A stretch of 64,000 nucleotides of DNA from Candidatus Aquirickettsiella gammari (GCA_002290645.2 NMOS02000001.1:1-64000), one strand, 5' to 3'. Counted from the stretch's first letter, positions 36,958-46,549 are shown. Notes: generated by a model from the sequence alone, not told the origin. Translations and numbers: made by a program.

Positions 36958-38009
36958 AAAAAAGAGTATCAGCGCGCTTAGTGTTAAAAACAGGAGAAAG
37001 TTTTACTGGATTTGCTCCATCGACACAAACACCTGAAATGTCTGGCGAGGTTATATTTAATACAGGAATGCAGGGTTATGTCGAGTCTTTAACCGATCCT
37101 TCTTATGCGGGCCAAATATTATGTTTTACTTACCCTTTGATCGGAAATTATGGTGTTTCCGCGCGTAATACCTGGGAATCTGACAAGATACAAGTAAAGG
37201 CTATAGTGACTTCCGAGTTAGCCCCTTTTTATTCGAATCATAGCGCACAAAGCTCACTGTTAAATTGCTTAGAAGCTGAAAATGTAGCTTATATTACCGG
37301 TGTTGATACGCGAGCTTTAACACATTGTTTAAGAGAGAAAGGTGTCACCCCGGGTATTATTATTACTCACCTCGATGAACCTACTAGCGATTTTATTGAG
37401 TTTGAAACAATCGATTGGGTAAAGCAAGTTACAATTAGTGAACCCCGTTATTATGGCGAGCACGGAAAAACTATTATAGTTGTAGATTGTGGACTAAAGG
37501 AAAATATACTGCGTTGTTTACTACAATTTCCGCTAAAAATTAAGCGCGTGCCTTATGACTATGATTATAGTCAAGAAGACTATGATGGGGTTTTTGTTTC
37601 GAATGGACCCGGTGATCCGCAACGATGTGAACAAACGATTGCTATTTTAAAAAAAGCACTGGCTAGAAAAAAGCCTTGTTTTGGTATTTGTTTAGGAACA
37701 CAATTAATGGCTCTAGCAGTCGGTGCTAAAACCTACAAATTAATTTTTGGCCATCGTTCTCAAAATCAACCTTGTCTTTACTTGCCTACAAAACGTTGTT
37801 ATTTAACCTCACAGAATCATGGTTATGCTGTTGATGAAAAAACCTTACCTAAAGATTGGCGGGTATTATTTCGTAATCTAAACGATGCTTCAATTGCAGG
37901 TATTGAACATAAAAAGGATCCTTTTTTCTCCGTACAGTTTCATCCCGAAGCAGCACCAGGGCCCACTGATACCCAATGGTTATTTGAACGTTTTTATCGC
38001 ATGTTATAA
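36954..38009 (+). CDS. carA: Carbamoyl-phosphate synthase small (glutaminase) subunit, CAD-like
   Basis: Supplies ammonia from glutamine to CarB. An N-terminal CPSase domain (EVIFNTGMQGYVESLTDPSY) precedes a class I glutamine amidotransferase domain. The nucleophile is Cys246 in GICLGTQ, and the catalytic His330 and Glu332 lie in VQFHPEA. The frame is open from 36909, but the ATG at 36954 overlapping the pyrD stop gives 351 residues and the right start. The stretches NQPCL, LTSQNHG and FFSVQFHPE resemble the animal CAD and Bacteroidetes proteins more than E. coli CarA, which has FQGHPEAS at the last site. This suggests a different ancestry from the usual gammaproteobacterial gene. Confidence 0.94.
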   Translation: MKKRVSARLVLKTGESFTGFAPSTQTPEMSGEVIFNTGMQGYVESLTDPSYAGQILCFTYPLIGNYGVSARNTWESDKIQVKAIVTSELAPFYSNHSAQSSLLNCLEAENVAYITGVDTRALTHCLREKGVTPGIIITHLDEPTSDFIEFETIDWVKQVTISEPRYYGEHGKTIIVVDCGLKENILRCLLQFPLKIKRVPYDYDYSQEDYDGVFVSNGPGDPQRCEQTIAILKKALARKKPCFGICLGTQLMALAVGAKTYKLIFGHRSQNQPCLYLPTKRCYLTSQNHGYAVDEKTLPKDWRVLFRNLNDASIAGIEHKKDPFFSVQFHPEAAPGPTDTQWLFERFYRML

Positions 38010-38014
38010 AAATT

Positions 38015-41000
38015 ATGAAAACACAACGATTTAATGGTAAAAAAATTCTAATTTTAGGTTCTGGTGGATTGCGTATTGGGCAAGCAGGAGAGTTTGACTA
38101 TTCTGGTTCGCAAGCAATTAAGGCACTCAAAGAAGAAAATATTAGATCAATATTAATTAACCCAAATATTGCAACTGTTCAGACTGATTCCAGTTTAGCG
38201 GATGAAATCTATCTGCAGCCGCTAAATTTCAACACGGTTAAACGAATTATTATTAAGGAAAAACCAGATGGTCTATTACTTGGTTTTGGAGGACAAACTG
38301 CACTAAATTTAGGTTTAGAATTAGAAGAAAAAAAAATATTAAAAAAATATAAGATAGCTGTATTAGGTACAGCGGTTGAGTCTATTCGTCAAACAGAAGA
38401 TAGAGATCTTTTTAAAGCCGCTTTAGCAAAGATAGGCATAAAATCACCGCTTAGTTTTGTTGTAAAAAACGTTGCCGAAGCGCTCAATGCGGCAGAGAAG
38501 ATAGGTTACCCTATTATGTTGCGCTCAGGTTTTTCTTTAGGTGGATTGGGTTCCGGGAAAATTATTAATCGAGAAATGCTTGAGCTGCGCGCGCAAGAAA
38601 GCTTAGCCGCAGCGCCGCAAATATTAATAGAAGAATATTTATTTGGATGGAAAGAATTTGAATATGAGATTGTACGTGATATAGGGGGTAATGCTTTAAC
38701 GATTTGTAATATGGAAAATATGGATGCGATGGGAATCCATACCGGTGAAAGTATTGTTGTTGCGCCTGCACAGACCTTAAGTAACGAGCAGCATCAGATA
38801 TTGCGCAATATAGCCTTGCAAGTGGCTAACCATTTTAGCATTATTGGCGAATGTAATATTCAATTTGCCATTAATCCTAAAAATGGCGATTACCGGGTTA
38901 TCGAAATGAATGCGCGTTTATCGCGTTCGAGTGCTTTGGCGTCTAAAGCGACCGGCTATCCTTTAGCTTTTATTGCCACTAAGTTAGCATTGGGATATCA
39001 CCTATGCGAAATAAAAAATAGTGTAACTCAGGTGACAAGTGCTTATTTTGAACCCGCACTCGATTACATTGTGGTAAAAATTCCGCGTTGGGATACACAT
39101 AAATTGAAAGCAGCCGAAAGAACGATTGGTACGGAGATGAAAAGTGTCGGTGAGGTGATGGCGATAGGGCGATCATTTCCAGAAGCACTACAAAAAGCGG
39201 TTGGAATGTTAAATAAAGGCGCTTCCTGTTTAATGGATTATCCCGAAGTAATTGATAATCCTCGTAATGAAATACAATTTGCCACGGATAGGCGTTTATT
39301 TGCTTTATATCAATTTTTTAAAAATGGCGGCACAGTAGTACAAGCGCAAAATTTATCACAAATTAATTATTGGTTTTTGTCACATATTTATGGATTAACC
39401 GAATTAGAAAAGCAGTTAAATCAGCAAAAGCTAAATAAGCAGCTACTCTATCAGCTAAAGCAAGCTGGTTTTTCAGATAGCTTTATTGCTAAAGCAAAAA
39501 GTAAGTCAGAAAAACAAATTCGATGTTTACGCTTAAAATATGGCATTGTTCCTTTTGTGAAACAAATCGATACATTAGCTGGCGAATTTGCTGCGCAAAC
39601 GAATTATCTTTATTTAACGTATCATGGGGTTGAACATGATATTGCTCCCGCTGTACACAGACCTATTGTTGTATTAGGTTCTGGTCCTTATTCGATTGGT
39701 TCATCCGTTGAGTTTGATTGGTGTGCAGTTAATACCGCACAAACGTTACGCCGATTGAAAGAAATAGCTATTATTATCAATTCGAATCCTGAAACCGTGT
39801 CAACTGATTATGATGAATCAGATCGGCTTTATTTTGAACAGCTTAGCTTTGAACGTGTCCAGGATATTGTAGATTTTGAATCAGCAAAAGGTATTATCGT
39901 TTCCGTGGGTGGGCAGATTGCTAATAACTTAGCAGTACCCTTAGCAAAAGCGGGTTATCATTTATTGGGTACGGATCCACGCTTTATTGATCGAGCTGAA
40001 AATCGTGAAAAATTTTCTGCATTATTAAATACATTGGGTATTGATCAACCATCCTGGGAACGTATTAGCAGTTTAAGTAAGGCAAAAGCATTTGCAGCAA
40101 AAGTAGCTTATCCAGTCTTGATAAGACCCTCTTATATTTTATCTGGTTCTGCGATGAACGTTGTATTTGATGCTGAATCTTTAGAACAACATTTACAGGC
40201 AGCCGCGCGAGTTTCGCAAGATTATCCGGTAGTCGTTTCTAAATTTGTTCAGGAAGCGAAAGAATTAGAGATAGATGGTGTTGCAAAGCAGGGCAATATT
40301 GTTATTGAAGCAATTTCAGAACACATTGAAAATGCGGGCGTCCATTCTGGTGATGCAACAGTTGTGCTGCCGCCGCAGAAATTGTATTTGGAAACCATAC
40401 GCCGCACTAAAAGAATCGCGCGTAAAATTGTAAAAGCATTGCATATCACAGGCCCTTTTAATATCCAATTTATTGCTAAAAATAATGATATTCAAGTCAT
40501 TGAATGTAATTTACGTGCTTCGCGTTCTTTCCCGTTTGTTTCTAAGGTAACAGGTCATAATTTAATACAAATAGCAACAGAAGTAATGCTTAATAAGCAT
40601 CAACCCAAACATTATGAAACCTTAGAGTTAGACTATGTCGGCGTAAAAGCAGCGCAATTTTCTTATAGTCGTTTAAAAGGCGCCAATCCAGTGGCGCAAG
40701 TTGAAATGGCTTCTACGGGTGAGGTGGCCTGTATTGCGGAAGATTTGGTGGAAGCTTTTTACAAAGCATGGCTGGCAACCGATCAAACCATCGGAGAGAA
40801 GAAGTTATTATTAAGTATTGCAGATAGTTATAAAATGAAATTTTTACCCTGGATAAAACAGTTAGATGAAAAGGGGTGGCTTATTTATAGTACCGAGGGA
40901 ACCCATCAATTTTTAAGTCAACATGGGATTGCCTCTTATTTTGTTAATAAAACCAGTGAGGCAAAGAAACCGAATATAAAAGATTTAATTACCCAGCGTA

Positions 41001-41209
41001 AAATAGCAGGAATTATTAATATTCCAAGTTCCTCGACTGGGTTACAGCAAACTGATGGCTTTTTGATTCGACGTTTAGCTATTGATCATCATATTCCTTT
41101 GATTACCAATGCTCAGATTACACAGATCATTTTGCAATGTTTAGTCAGTTTGTGGGGTAAAGAATTGTCTGTGGAGTCTTGGCAAAGCTTAGTCGGTAAG
41201 AATAATTGA
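38015..41209 (+). CDS. carB: Carbamoyl-phosphate synthase large subunit, CAD-like
   Basis: Makes carbamoyl phosphate from bicarbonate, ammonia and two ATP through two homologous ATP-grasp halves (about 1-400 and 550-930), with an oligomerisation region between and an MGS-like allosteric domain at the end (about 935-1064). The N-terminal motif is GSGGLRIGQAGEFDYSGSQA, and later EVACIAEDLVEAF and QFSYSRL occur. E. coli has [20 protein letters not shown] at the first site, whereas the GSGG...AGEFDYSGSQA form is that of CAD and Bacteroidetes-type synthases. Length 1064 is normal. It starts five bases after carA. Confidence 0.95.
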   Translation: MKTQRFNGKKILILGSGGLRIGQAGEFDYSGSQAIKALKEENIRSILINPNIATVQTDSSLADEIYLQPLNFNTVKRIIIKEKPDGLLLGFGGQTALNLGLELEEKKILKKYKIAVLGTAVESIRQTEDRDLFKAALAKIGIKSPLSFVVKNVAEALNAAEKIGYPIMLRSGFSLGGLGSGKIINREMLELRAQESLAAAPQILIEEYLFGWKEFEYEIVRDIGGNALTICNMENMDAMGIHTGESIVVAPAQTLSNEQHQILRNIALQVANHFSIIGECNIQFAINPKNGDYRVIEMNARLSRSSALASKATGYPLAFIATKLALGYHLCEIKNSVTQVTSAYFEPALDYIVVKIPRWDTHKLKAAERTIGTEMKSVGEVMAIGRSFPEALQKAVGMLNKGASCLMDYPEVIDNPRNEIQFATDRRLFALYQFFKNGGTVVQAQNLSQINYWFLSHIYGLTELEKQLNQQKLNKQLLYQLKQAGFSDSFIAKAKSKSEKQIRCLRLKYGIVPFVKQIDTLAGEFAAQTNYLYLTYHGVEHDIAPAVHRPIVVLGSGPYSIGSSVEFDWCAVNTAQTLRRLKEIAIIINSNPETVSTDYDESDRLYFEQLSFERVQDIVDFESAKGIIVSVGGQIANNLAVPLAKAGYHLLGTDPRFIDRAENREKFSALLNTLGIDQPSWERISSLSKAKAFAAKVAYPVLIRPSYILSGSAMNVVFDAESLEQHLQAAARVSQDYPVVVSKFVQEAKELEIDGVAKQGNIVIEAISEHIENAGVHSGDATVVLPPQKLYLETIRRTKRIARKIVKALHITGPFNIQFIAKNNDIQVIECNLRASRSFPFVSKVTGHNLIQIATEVMLNKHQPKHYETLELDYVGVKAAQFSYSRLKGANPVAQVEMASTGEVACIAEDLVEAFYKAWLATDQTIGEKKLLLSIADSYKMKFLPWIKQLDEKGWLIYSTEGTHQFLSQHGIASYFVNKTSEAKKPNIKDLITQRKIAGIINIPSSSTGLQQTDGFLIRRLAIDHHIPLITNAQITQIILQCLVSLWGKELSVESWQSLVGKNN

Positions 41210-41238
41210 TTGATTTAATTTGAATCGTGAGTGAATTT

Positions 41239-42162
41239 ATGTCTAATATATTTTTTGATAAGGATATTATTTCAATTCGTGATCTTTCACTAACCGAAAT
41301 AAATCTAATATTAAAGCTGGCCAAAAAATTCAAGAAAAAACCTCCTAAAAAATATCTTCTTAATAAGATAGTAGCCCATTGTTTTTTTGAGCCCTCAACG
41401 CGTACACGTTTATCATTCGAAACGGCTACTTTACGTTTAGGTGGACAAGTTATAGGTTTCTCTAATAGTGAAAACATTTCTACTAAAAAAGGTGAAGATT
41501 TAAGCGACACTATTAGGACAATTTCTTATTATGCCGATCTGATTATCATTCGACATCCACGCGAAGGAGCGGCACGTTTAGCGGCAGAGGTATCCGATAA
41601 ACCTATTATTAATGCGGGAGATGGTGCCAATCAACATCCTACCCAGGCTTTAGCCGATTTATTCACTATCCAGGAAGCGCAAGGAAATTTAGAAGGTTTG
41701 TCTATCGCTTTAGTCGGTGATCTAAAGTATGGGCGGGTAATTCATTCTTTATTACAAATTTGTGCATTATTTAATATGCGCCTATTTTTGCTTGCGCCCT
41801 CCTTATTGGCATTGCCGGAAGCACTATGTGATGAATTAAAGCATCAAGGTATTCGATTTTCTTTTCACTCAAACTTAGATGAAGTTATTTCTAGAGTTGA
41901 TATTTTATATATGACGCGCTTACAACGAGAAAGATTTACTGAATCCGAGCATGAATTGTTTGAAAGTCAGTATGTTTTAACCCCTGATAAGTTAAAAAAA
42001 GCTAAAACTAATTTGAAAATTTTACATCCTTTACCAAGAGCCGGTGAGATCGATAAATTAATTGATAAGTTGCCTTATGCCTTTTACTTTAATCAAGTTG
42101 CTAATGCAATTTATATAAGACAAGCCATTTTGGCCTTATTACTCGGGAAAATAGAATCTTAA
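41239..42162 (+). CDS. pyrB: Aspartate carbamoyltransferase catalytic subunit
   Basis: Condenses carbamoyl phosphate with aspartate, the committed step of pyrimidine synthesis. The phosphate-binding motif STRTR is at 53-57 in FFEPSTRTRLSFE, almost the E. coli numbering. GDLKYGR and LHPLPR mark the aspartate domain. The ATG at 41239, with GTGAG just upstream, is preferred to the GTG at 41227, giving 307 residues. The sequence is of the E. coli class B type that works with PyrI, encoded 10 bases downstream. Confidence 0.95.
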   Translation: MSNIFFDKDIISIRDLSLTEINLILKLAKKFKKKPPKKYLLNKIVAHCFFEPSTRTRLSFETATLRLGGQVIGFSNSENISTKKGEDLSDTIRTISYYADLIIIRHPREGAARLAAEVSDKPIINAGDGANQHPTQALADLFTIQEAQGNLEGLSIALVGDLKYGRVIHSLLQICALFNMRLFLLAPSLLALPEALCDELKHQGIRFSFHSNLDEVISRVDILYMTRLQRERFTESEHELFESQYVLTPDKLKKAKTNLKILHPLPRAGEIDKLIDKLPYAFYFNQVANAIYIRQAILALLLGKIES

Positions 42163-42172
42163 AAAATATTTT

Positions 42173-42646
42173 TTGGATTTATCCGCTATGATTAAAACTC
42201 GTTTGGTTTCCGCCATTGATAATGGTGTTGTGATTGATCATATCCCAGCAGGTCAGTCACTTAAAATTATGCGCTTATTGCACGCGGTAAATAGTAAACA
42301 ACGTGTTACTTTAGGCCTTAATTTAAGGAGTAAAACACTTAAATTAAAAGATTTAATTAAAATTGAAAATCGTGCGCTTACTCGCCAAGAAATTGACCAA
42401 GTCGCTATTTTTGCCCCGGGCGCTACAATAAATCGAATTGAAAATTTTAAGGTAAGTGAAAAAATTAATTGTCAATTACCCGAAACTATTCATGATGTCT
42501 TGGTGTGCCCTAATTTAAATTGTATTAATCGTTTTGAGTCTAGAGCTTGTTTTAAACTGGAGGGTTCGCAAAAACGCATTAAACTTCGATGCTTTTATTG
42601 CGAAAAACAATTTGAACGTGATCAAGTTGAAGAAGTTAATTTGTGA
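42173..42646 (+). CDS. pyrI: Aspartate carbamoyltransferase regulatory subunit
   Basis: The allosteric subunit of ATCase that binds CTP and ATP. The N-terminal nucleotide domain carries NGVVIDHIPAG and LGLNLRSK. The C-terminal zinc domain has four cysteines at 112, 117, 140 and 143 in C-x4-C ... C-x2-C spacing, which mediate contact with PyrB. The first usable start is a TTG at 42173; an ATG at 42188 is an alternative giving 152 residues, close to E. coli (153). Its stop overlaps the GTG start of pyrC. Confidence 0.95.
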   Translation: MDLSAMIKTRLVSAIDNGVVIDHIPAGQSLKIMRLLHAVNSKQRVTLGLNLRSKTLKLKDLIKIENRALTRQEIDQVAIFAPGATINRIENFKVSEKINCQLPETIHDVLVCPNLNCINRFESRACFKLEGSQKRIKLRCFYCEKQFERDQVEEVNL

Positions 42647-43869
42647 TCTCTATAAATAATATACAAACTGTAGAAAATAAACGTCAAAATATTGAAATTG
42701 CTAGCAATCAGCAAATTACCATAGAAGCTAGCCATTTATTATTATTGCCGGGGTTAATTGATCCCCATGTGCATTTTCGAACACCCGGATTAGAGTATAA
42801 GGAAGATTGGAAAACGGCGGCTAAGGCTAGTATAAAAGGCGGCTATACAACAGTTTTTGACATGCCAAACACTTTACCTCCTACGGTTACCCAGATTGCA
42901 TTAAAAGAAAAGAAAGCGCTTATTGAGGCTCAATTAAAAGAAGCGAAAATACCTTTGCGTTATCATTTATTCTTTGGTGCTGATAAGCATCATCTGAATG
43001 AAATAAGCAAAGTAAAAGGACAAGTAATCGGTATCAAAGTTTTTATGGGTTGTAGCACAGGAGGCTTAGTCATAGATGATGATGAAAGCTTACAGGCTAT
43101 ATTTAAAATAGCGGCTAAAGAAAACATGTTAGTGGCTGTTCATGCCGAAGATGAATATCGATTAAAAGAAAACGCAAAAAAAAATAACGGATTACTAAAT
43201 TATGCAATACATTCAAAAATTCGTGATGAAACTGCGGCAGCAATAGCGGTAAAAAAAGCGATTCAGTTAGTTCGCTTGTATGGAACTCGTTTGTATATTT
43301 TGCATACCAGTACGCGTCAAGAAATTGATTTAATTGCACAGGCTAAGGAGGAAGGCTTGCCTGTTTTTGCCGAAACAACGCCACATCATTTGTTTTTAAA
43401 TATAAATGATTATGCGAGTTTGAAAGGGAAAGCTGTTATGAATCCTCCACTACGATCCATAGAACATCAAGATGCGCTGTTTAAGGCTATAAAGTCAGGT
43501 ATTATCGACACTATAGGTTCTGATCATGCCCCACATACACTAGAAGAAAAAGCAAGGCCTTATGGTAGTTGTCCTTCAGGAGTGCCAGGGATAGAGACCA
43601 CTTTGCCATTACTACTCGAAGCCTATCATCAAGGTTTACTTTCCTTAAAGAACATAGTGGATTTAACTTCACGGCGTGCGAAAGAAATATTTCAATTACC
43701 CGACTATGCGGATGATTACGTTTTAGTTGATTTATCCTTAGCAAGACGCGTTGAAGAAAAACAGCTGAAGACTAAATGTCAGTGGTCACCTTTTACAGGA
43801 CGTCTATTAAGAGGTTGGCCTGTTATTATCGTATTAAAAAATCATGTGTATGATTTGGCGCGCCTATGA
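42643..43869 (+). CDS. pyrC: Dihydroorotase, class I (multifunctional-complex type)
   Basis: A zinc amidohydrolase that cyclises carbamoyl aspartate to dihydroorotate. The metal-binding DPHVHFRTPG near residue 40, the IKVFMG lysine region, AVHAEDE, the ILHTSTR histidine and the GSDHAPH aspartate motif are present. This is the long class I form, not the short class II PyrC of E. coli (about 348 residues). The start is a GTG overlapping the pyrI TGA (GTGA). The gene closes the operon and overlaps hemY tail to tail by six bases. pyrE and pyrF are not in the window. Confidence 0.94.
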   Translation: MISINNIQTVENKRQNIEIASNQQITIEASHLLLLPGLIDPHVHFRTPGLEYKEDWKTAAKASIKGGYTTVFDMPNTLPPTVTQIALKEKKALIEAQLKEAKIPLRYHLFFGADKHHLNEISKVKGQVIGIKVFMGCSTGGLVIDDDESLQAIFKIAAKENMLVAVHAEDEYRLKENAKKNNGLLNYAIHSKIRDETAAAIAVKKAIQLVRLYGTRLYILHTSTRQEIDLIAQAKEEGLPVFAETTPHHLFLNINDYASLKGKAVMNPPLRSIEHQDALFKAIKSGIIDTIGSDHAPHTLEEKARPYGSCPSGVPGIETTLPLLLEAYHQGLLSLKNIVDLTSRRAKEIFQLPDYADDYVLVDLSLARRVEEKQLKTKCQWSPFTGRLLRGWPVIIVLKNHVYDLARL

Positions 43870-44751
43870 CTTCTTTTTAGTTAATCCCTTTTTAAACCAT
43901 TCTAATGCTCGTAGCGGTTCTTCTAAGCCTTCAAACAGTTCGCCTAGTTCAAGATAAGTTTCTGCGTTAGAAGCGTCATAAATTAAACTCTTTTCTAGAT
44001 AATCTCGCGCTTTACCCCATAACTTTCTTTGTTTACAGAGACGACCTAAACTTAATAACAAATAAGGGTCATCCGGATGTTTTTTAAGCCATTTTTCAGC
44101 TAAGGCTAACTGACGGGTAGGATTAGTACTTTTAATAAGGCTGTAGCTTGAAACTATTGGGCCAAACCATTGCTTTTTTACTTGTTTAGTTATTAGCAAT
44201 TCAGCTTTTGTATCTTCATGGTGTCTTATGAGAGCTTTAATATAAAAATTGAAAAGTATCGGATCTTTTTTTAATGCGGGAGATAAGTTACGCCAGGTAT
44301 TTTCGAGCGTTAGCAAGTTATCAGTATATTTTTCTTCACTTAATAAGCCTTCATAACTTTCTTGCTGTAAGTTTAAAATTTGTTGTTTAGATATCCAGGA
44401 TTTTTTTTCTAATTGTGGTAAAGCCGCTAAGATATTTTGCCAATTCTGTGGTTTTTGATAAATTATTGTAAATAAACGTTGGCTGTCGATAGCGTCTATT
44501 TTACTTAAGCGTTTATTATTTAAATTATTACACCAATGTTGGGGTAATCCTAGCAAATATTTAATTAGACGGATTAAATAATAAAATAAAATAAAACCAG
44601 TAATTAAAATAAGTACAATTAACCATAAAGGCATTTCTAAGGCAAGGTGATGCCATGTAATTAATACATAACCCGGATCAGTTGTTATTTTAATGCCGAT
44701 CCAAACGGAAATAGCGAGGACCAATAAGAATATAAAAAACCGATACATCAA
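43864..44751 (-). CDS. hemY: HemY-like inner membrane TPR protein
   Basis: A membrane-anchored protein encoded with hemD and hemX in many gammaproteobacteria. Two hydrophobic segments (about 1-20 and 38-62) form the HemY N-terminal domain, followed by helical tetratricopeptide-like repeats up to residue 295 (the clearest, ETYLELGELFEGL and ALEWFKKGL, are near the end). It is shorter than E. coli HemY (398). Despite the name it is not protoporphyrinogen oxidase; its role in haem synthesis is unclear. Its start overlaps the hemX stop by four bases. Confidence 0.87.
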   Translation of the reverse strand: MMYRFFIFLLVLAISVWIGIKITTDPGYVLITWHHLALEMPLWLIVLILITGFILFYYLIRLIKYLLGLPQHWCNNLNNKRLSKIDAIDSQRLFTIIYQKPQNWQNILAALPQLEKKSWISKQQILNLQQESYEGLLSEEKYTDNLLTLENTWRNLSPALKKDPILFNFYIKALIRHHEDTKAELLITKQVKKQWFGPIVSSYSLIKSTNPTRQLALAEKWLKKHPDDPYLLLSLGRLCKQRKLWGKARDYLEKSLIYDASNAETYLELGELFEGLEEPLRALEWFKKGLTKKKS

Positions 44752-45785
44752 GAGGTTTCCTTTTGATTGGCGGTAGTCATGGCAGTAGGTGGCGTTGCTT
44801 TTATAGTGTAAAGGACTTCTAATATAGCATTTAAATTTAAAGGAAAAGTTGGGAAATCTATTTTTTTGAGCTGGTTAATAGTTTGCATAATAGTTTGGGT
44901 TATAACGGAATCAGAGGCAAAATTTGTTTGTACGCTTTCTTGAAATTGCTGCAAGCTAGACTGATAAATAGCAGGTTCATCGTGTAATAAAGCCCATTGT
45001 GCTTGCTGTAATAATAATTGTAGATTGTGTTGTAAATATTGTAGCTCTGCTTCTGGCAATAAAGGTTCTATCGGTTTGTCTAGGCGGCGAATAACTATTA
45101 GCTGTCGAAAGCTTTTAAAGCTATCTCGAATCGCGCCAATCCATTTTTTTTCTTCCGGACCATTTGTTGTGGCGTTAGTAATAGTTGTTACAGGGATAGC
45201 CGTTGACAATAAAGGCAATTGCGAAATTTTCATTTGTAAGTCATGTAGTTGCGCTAAAGTAGCCGCTAGATCAATATGAGGTAATGCCTTTAAGCTAGCT
45301 ATAGAGCTAGCTACTAAACCACGCAGATTTTCTAAGCGAAAGTCAGAGCTTATTATCTGGTCCAATTGATTTTGTGCAAATGTTAATGCCATCAAGGCGC
45401 TGTCTGAATTATGGAGATAAGTGAGATTATAATGAGCTAGCTGCGTCAGCTGTTTAACATTAGCGAGTAATATAATGTTATTATTTGCTGAGAATTTTTC
45501 TGTTATGAAATTTTGTAACTGGCTTATATGGTTTTTTAGGTGTTCATCGTTGTTTTGATTTTGCAAAACTTTTGTTTGTATTTCGGATAGTTGATGTTGA
45601 TATTCAAGTAATTGGTCTTTATTTTTTAATACTAAAACCCCCAGAATAAAAAATGAAGTTAAGCAAAGGATGAACAATAAACCAATAGCACACCACGTGA
45701 TACGAGTTTTTGGGTCTGAACGATAATTTTTTTTATCCTCTAACTTGGTTTTTTCTGTGATCGGGGTAGTCGGCTGTGATTCCAT
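44748..45785 (-). CDS. hemX: HemX-like protein
   Basis: A bitopic inner-membrane protein of 345 residues: a polar N-terminus, one transmembrane segment at about 30-52, a coiled-coil stretch (about 55-100) and a helical periplasmic domain. The layout and its place between hemD and hemY identify it as the HemX family. It is not a methyltransferase in this form; function unknown, possibly a scaffold. Its ATG at 45785 lies 46 bases inside the end of hemD. No in-frame alternative start follows before the transmembrane helix, so the long overlap appears real. Confidence 0.85.
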   Translation of the reverse strand: MESQPTTPITEKTKLEDKKNYRSDPKTRITWCAIGLLFILCLTSFFILGVLVLKNKDQLLEYQHQLSEIQTKVLQNQNNDEHLKNHISQLQNFITEKFSANNNIILLANVKQLTQLAHYNLTYLHNSDSALMALTFAQNQLDQIISSDFRLENLRGLVASSIASLKALPHIDLAATLAQLHDLQMKISQLPLLSTAIPVTTITNATTNGPEEKKWIGAIRDSFKSFRQLIVIRRLDKPIEPLLPEAELQYLQHNLQLLLQQAQWALLHDEPAIYQSSLQQFQESVQTNFASDSVITQTIMQTINQLKKIDFPTFPLNLNAILEVLYTIKATPPTAMTTANQKETS

Positions 45786-46549
45786 GTAGATTGCTCCCGC
45801 CAGGAAAACAAGGTTTGTAAAATAGCTGTATTGCTCGCATTATCCGATATTAAAGGAGATTTGACAAAACCTAGTTTTTTCGCGCTATCGGCAATACGTG
45901 GGCTTATTACCAGCAGTTGCTTTTCAAACAAAATATCTTGCCAGATAGGATATAACAAATGAACAAGATTTTTTAATCCGCTGTTACTAGTACAAATAAT
46001 GACATCAACTGCGTTTTTATCGGGAATATTATTTTTAGCAGGGTCAGGGAGTTGACGTTTATAAACGTTTAGACGGTTGACATGAGCCCCCCTCGATTTA
46101 AGCTCCTTTGCTAAATATAAGCGGCCACCTTGCCCTTTCAGGATTAGAATTTTCTTTTGCCTTAGATCTTGTAGTGCAGGTAGTGTTAACAGGCCCGTTC
46201 CACTAAAATCTTTTTCGGGATAGTAATCAGTAGGTAGCTTATGTTGTTTTAATGCCAATACAGTCCCAGGACCTGTCGCGACTGTTTTGACGTGTTTAGG
46301 CCAGTCGGGCCAAAGCTTATGTATAGGATAGGCGGTTTTAAAAACCGCGTTAGGGCTAATAAATAGGACGAAATCGTAAGTCGGTAATTTTTTTAGTGCT
46401 AATGTCAGTGGCTTTATAGGAGTTGGTGCAATTTCTAAGCTAGGAAAACAGATAGCTATTCCATTAGAGAGTCTGATTTTAATAGCCAACTCATGTGCTT
46501 GATGAGCGGGCCGTGTAATAAGGATCTTCAAATCTAGTAGTGATTTCAT
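45740..46549 (-). CDS. hemD: Uroporphyrinogen-III synthase
   Basis: Cyclises hydroxymethylbilane with inversion of ring D to uroporphyrinogen III. HemD proteins diverge strongly, but the ITRPAHQAHELA start, the FISPNAV motif, the VATGPGT loop and a C-terminal ICTSNSGLKNL are recognisable, and 269 residues is normal. It is the first gene of a hemD-hemX-hemY operon, away from hemC. The last 15 codons overlap hemX in another frame. Confidence 0.9.
   Translation of the reverse strand: MKSLLDLKILITRPAHQAHELAIKIRLSNGIAICFPSLEIAPTPIKPLTLALKKLPTYDFVLFISPNAVFKTAYPIHKLWPDWPKHVKTVATGPGTVLALKQHKLPTDYYPEKDFSGTGLLTLPALQDLRQKKILILKGQGGRLYLAKELKSRGAHVNRLNVYKRQLPDPAKNNIPDKNAVDVIICTSNSGLKNLVHLLYPIWQDILFEKQLLVISPRIADSAKKLGFVKSPLISDNASNTAILQTLFSWREQSTWNHSRLPRSQKKPS

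Noticed and set aside
43115-43339. Open frames on the opposite strand inside pyrC, carB, hslU, guaA and similar genes
   Set aside because: They lie wholly within well-supported genes, have no ribosome binding sites and no recognisable products; they are shadows of the real reading frames.
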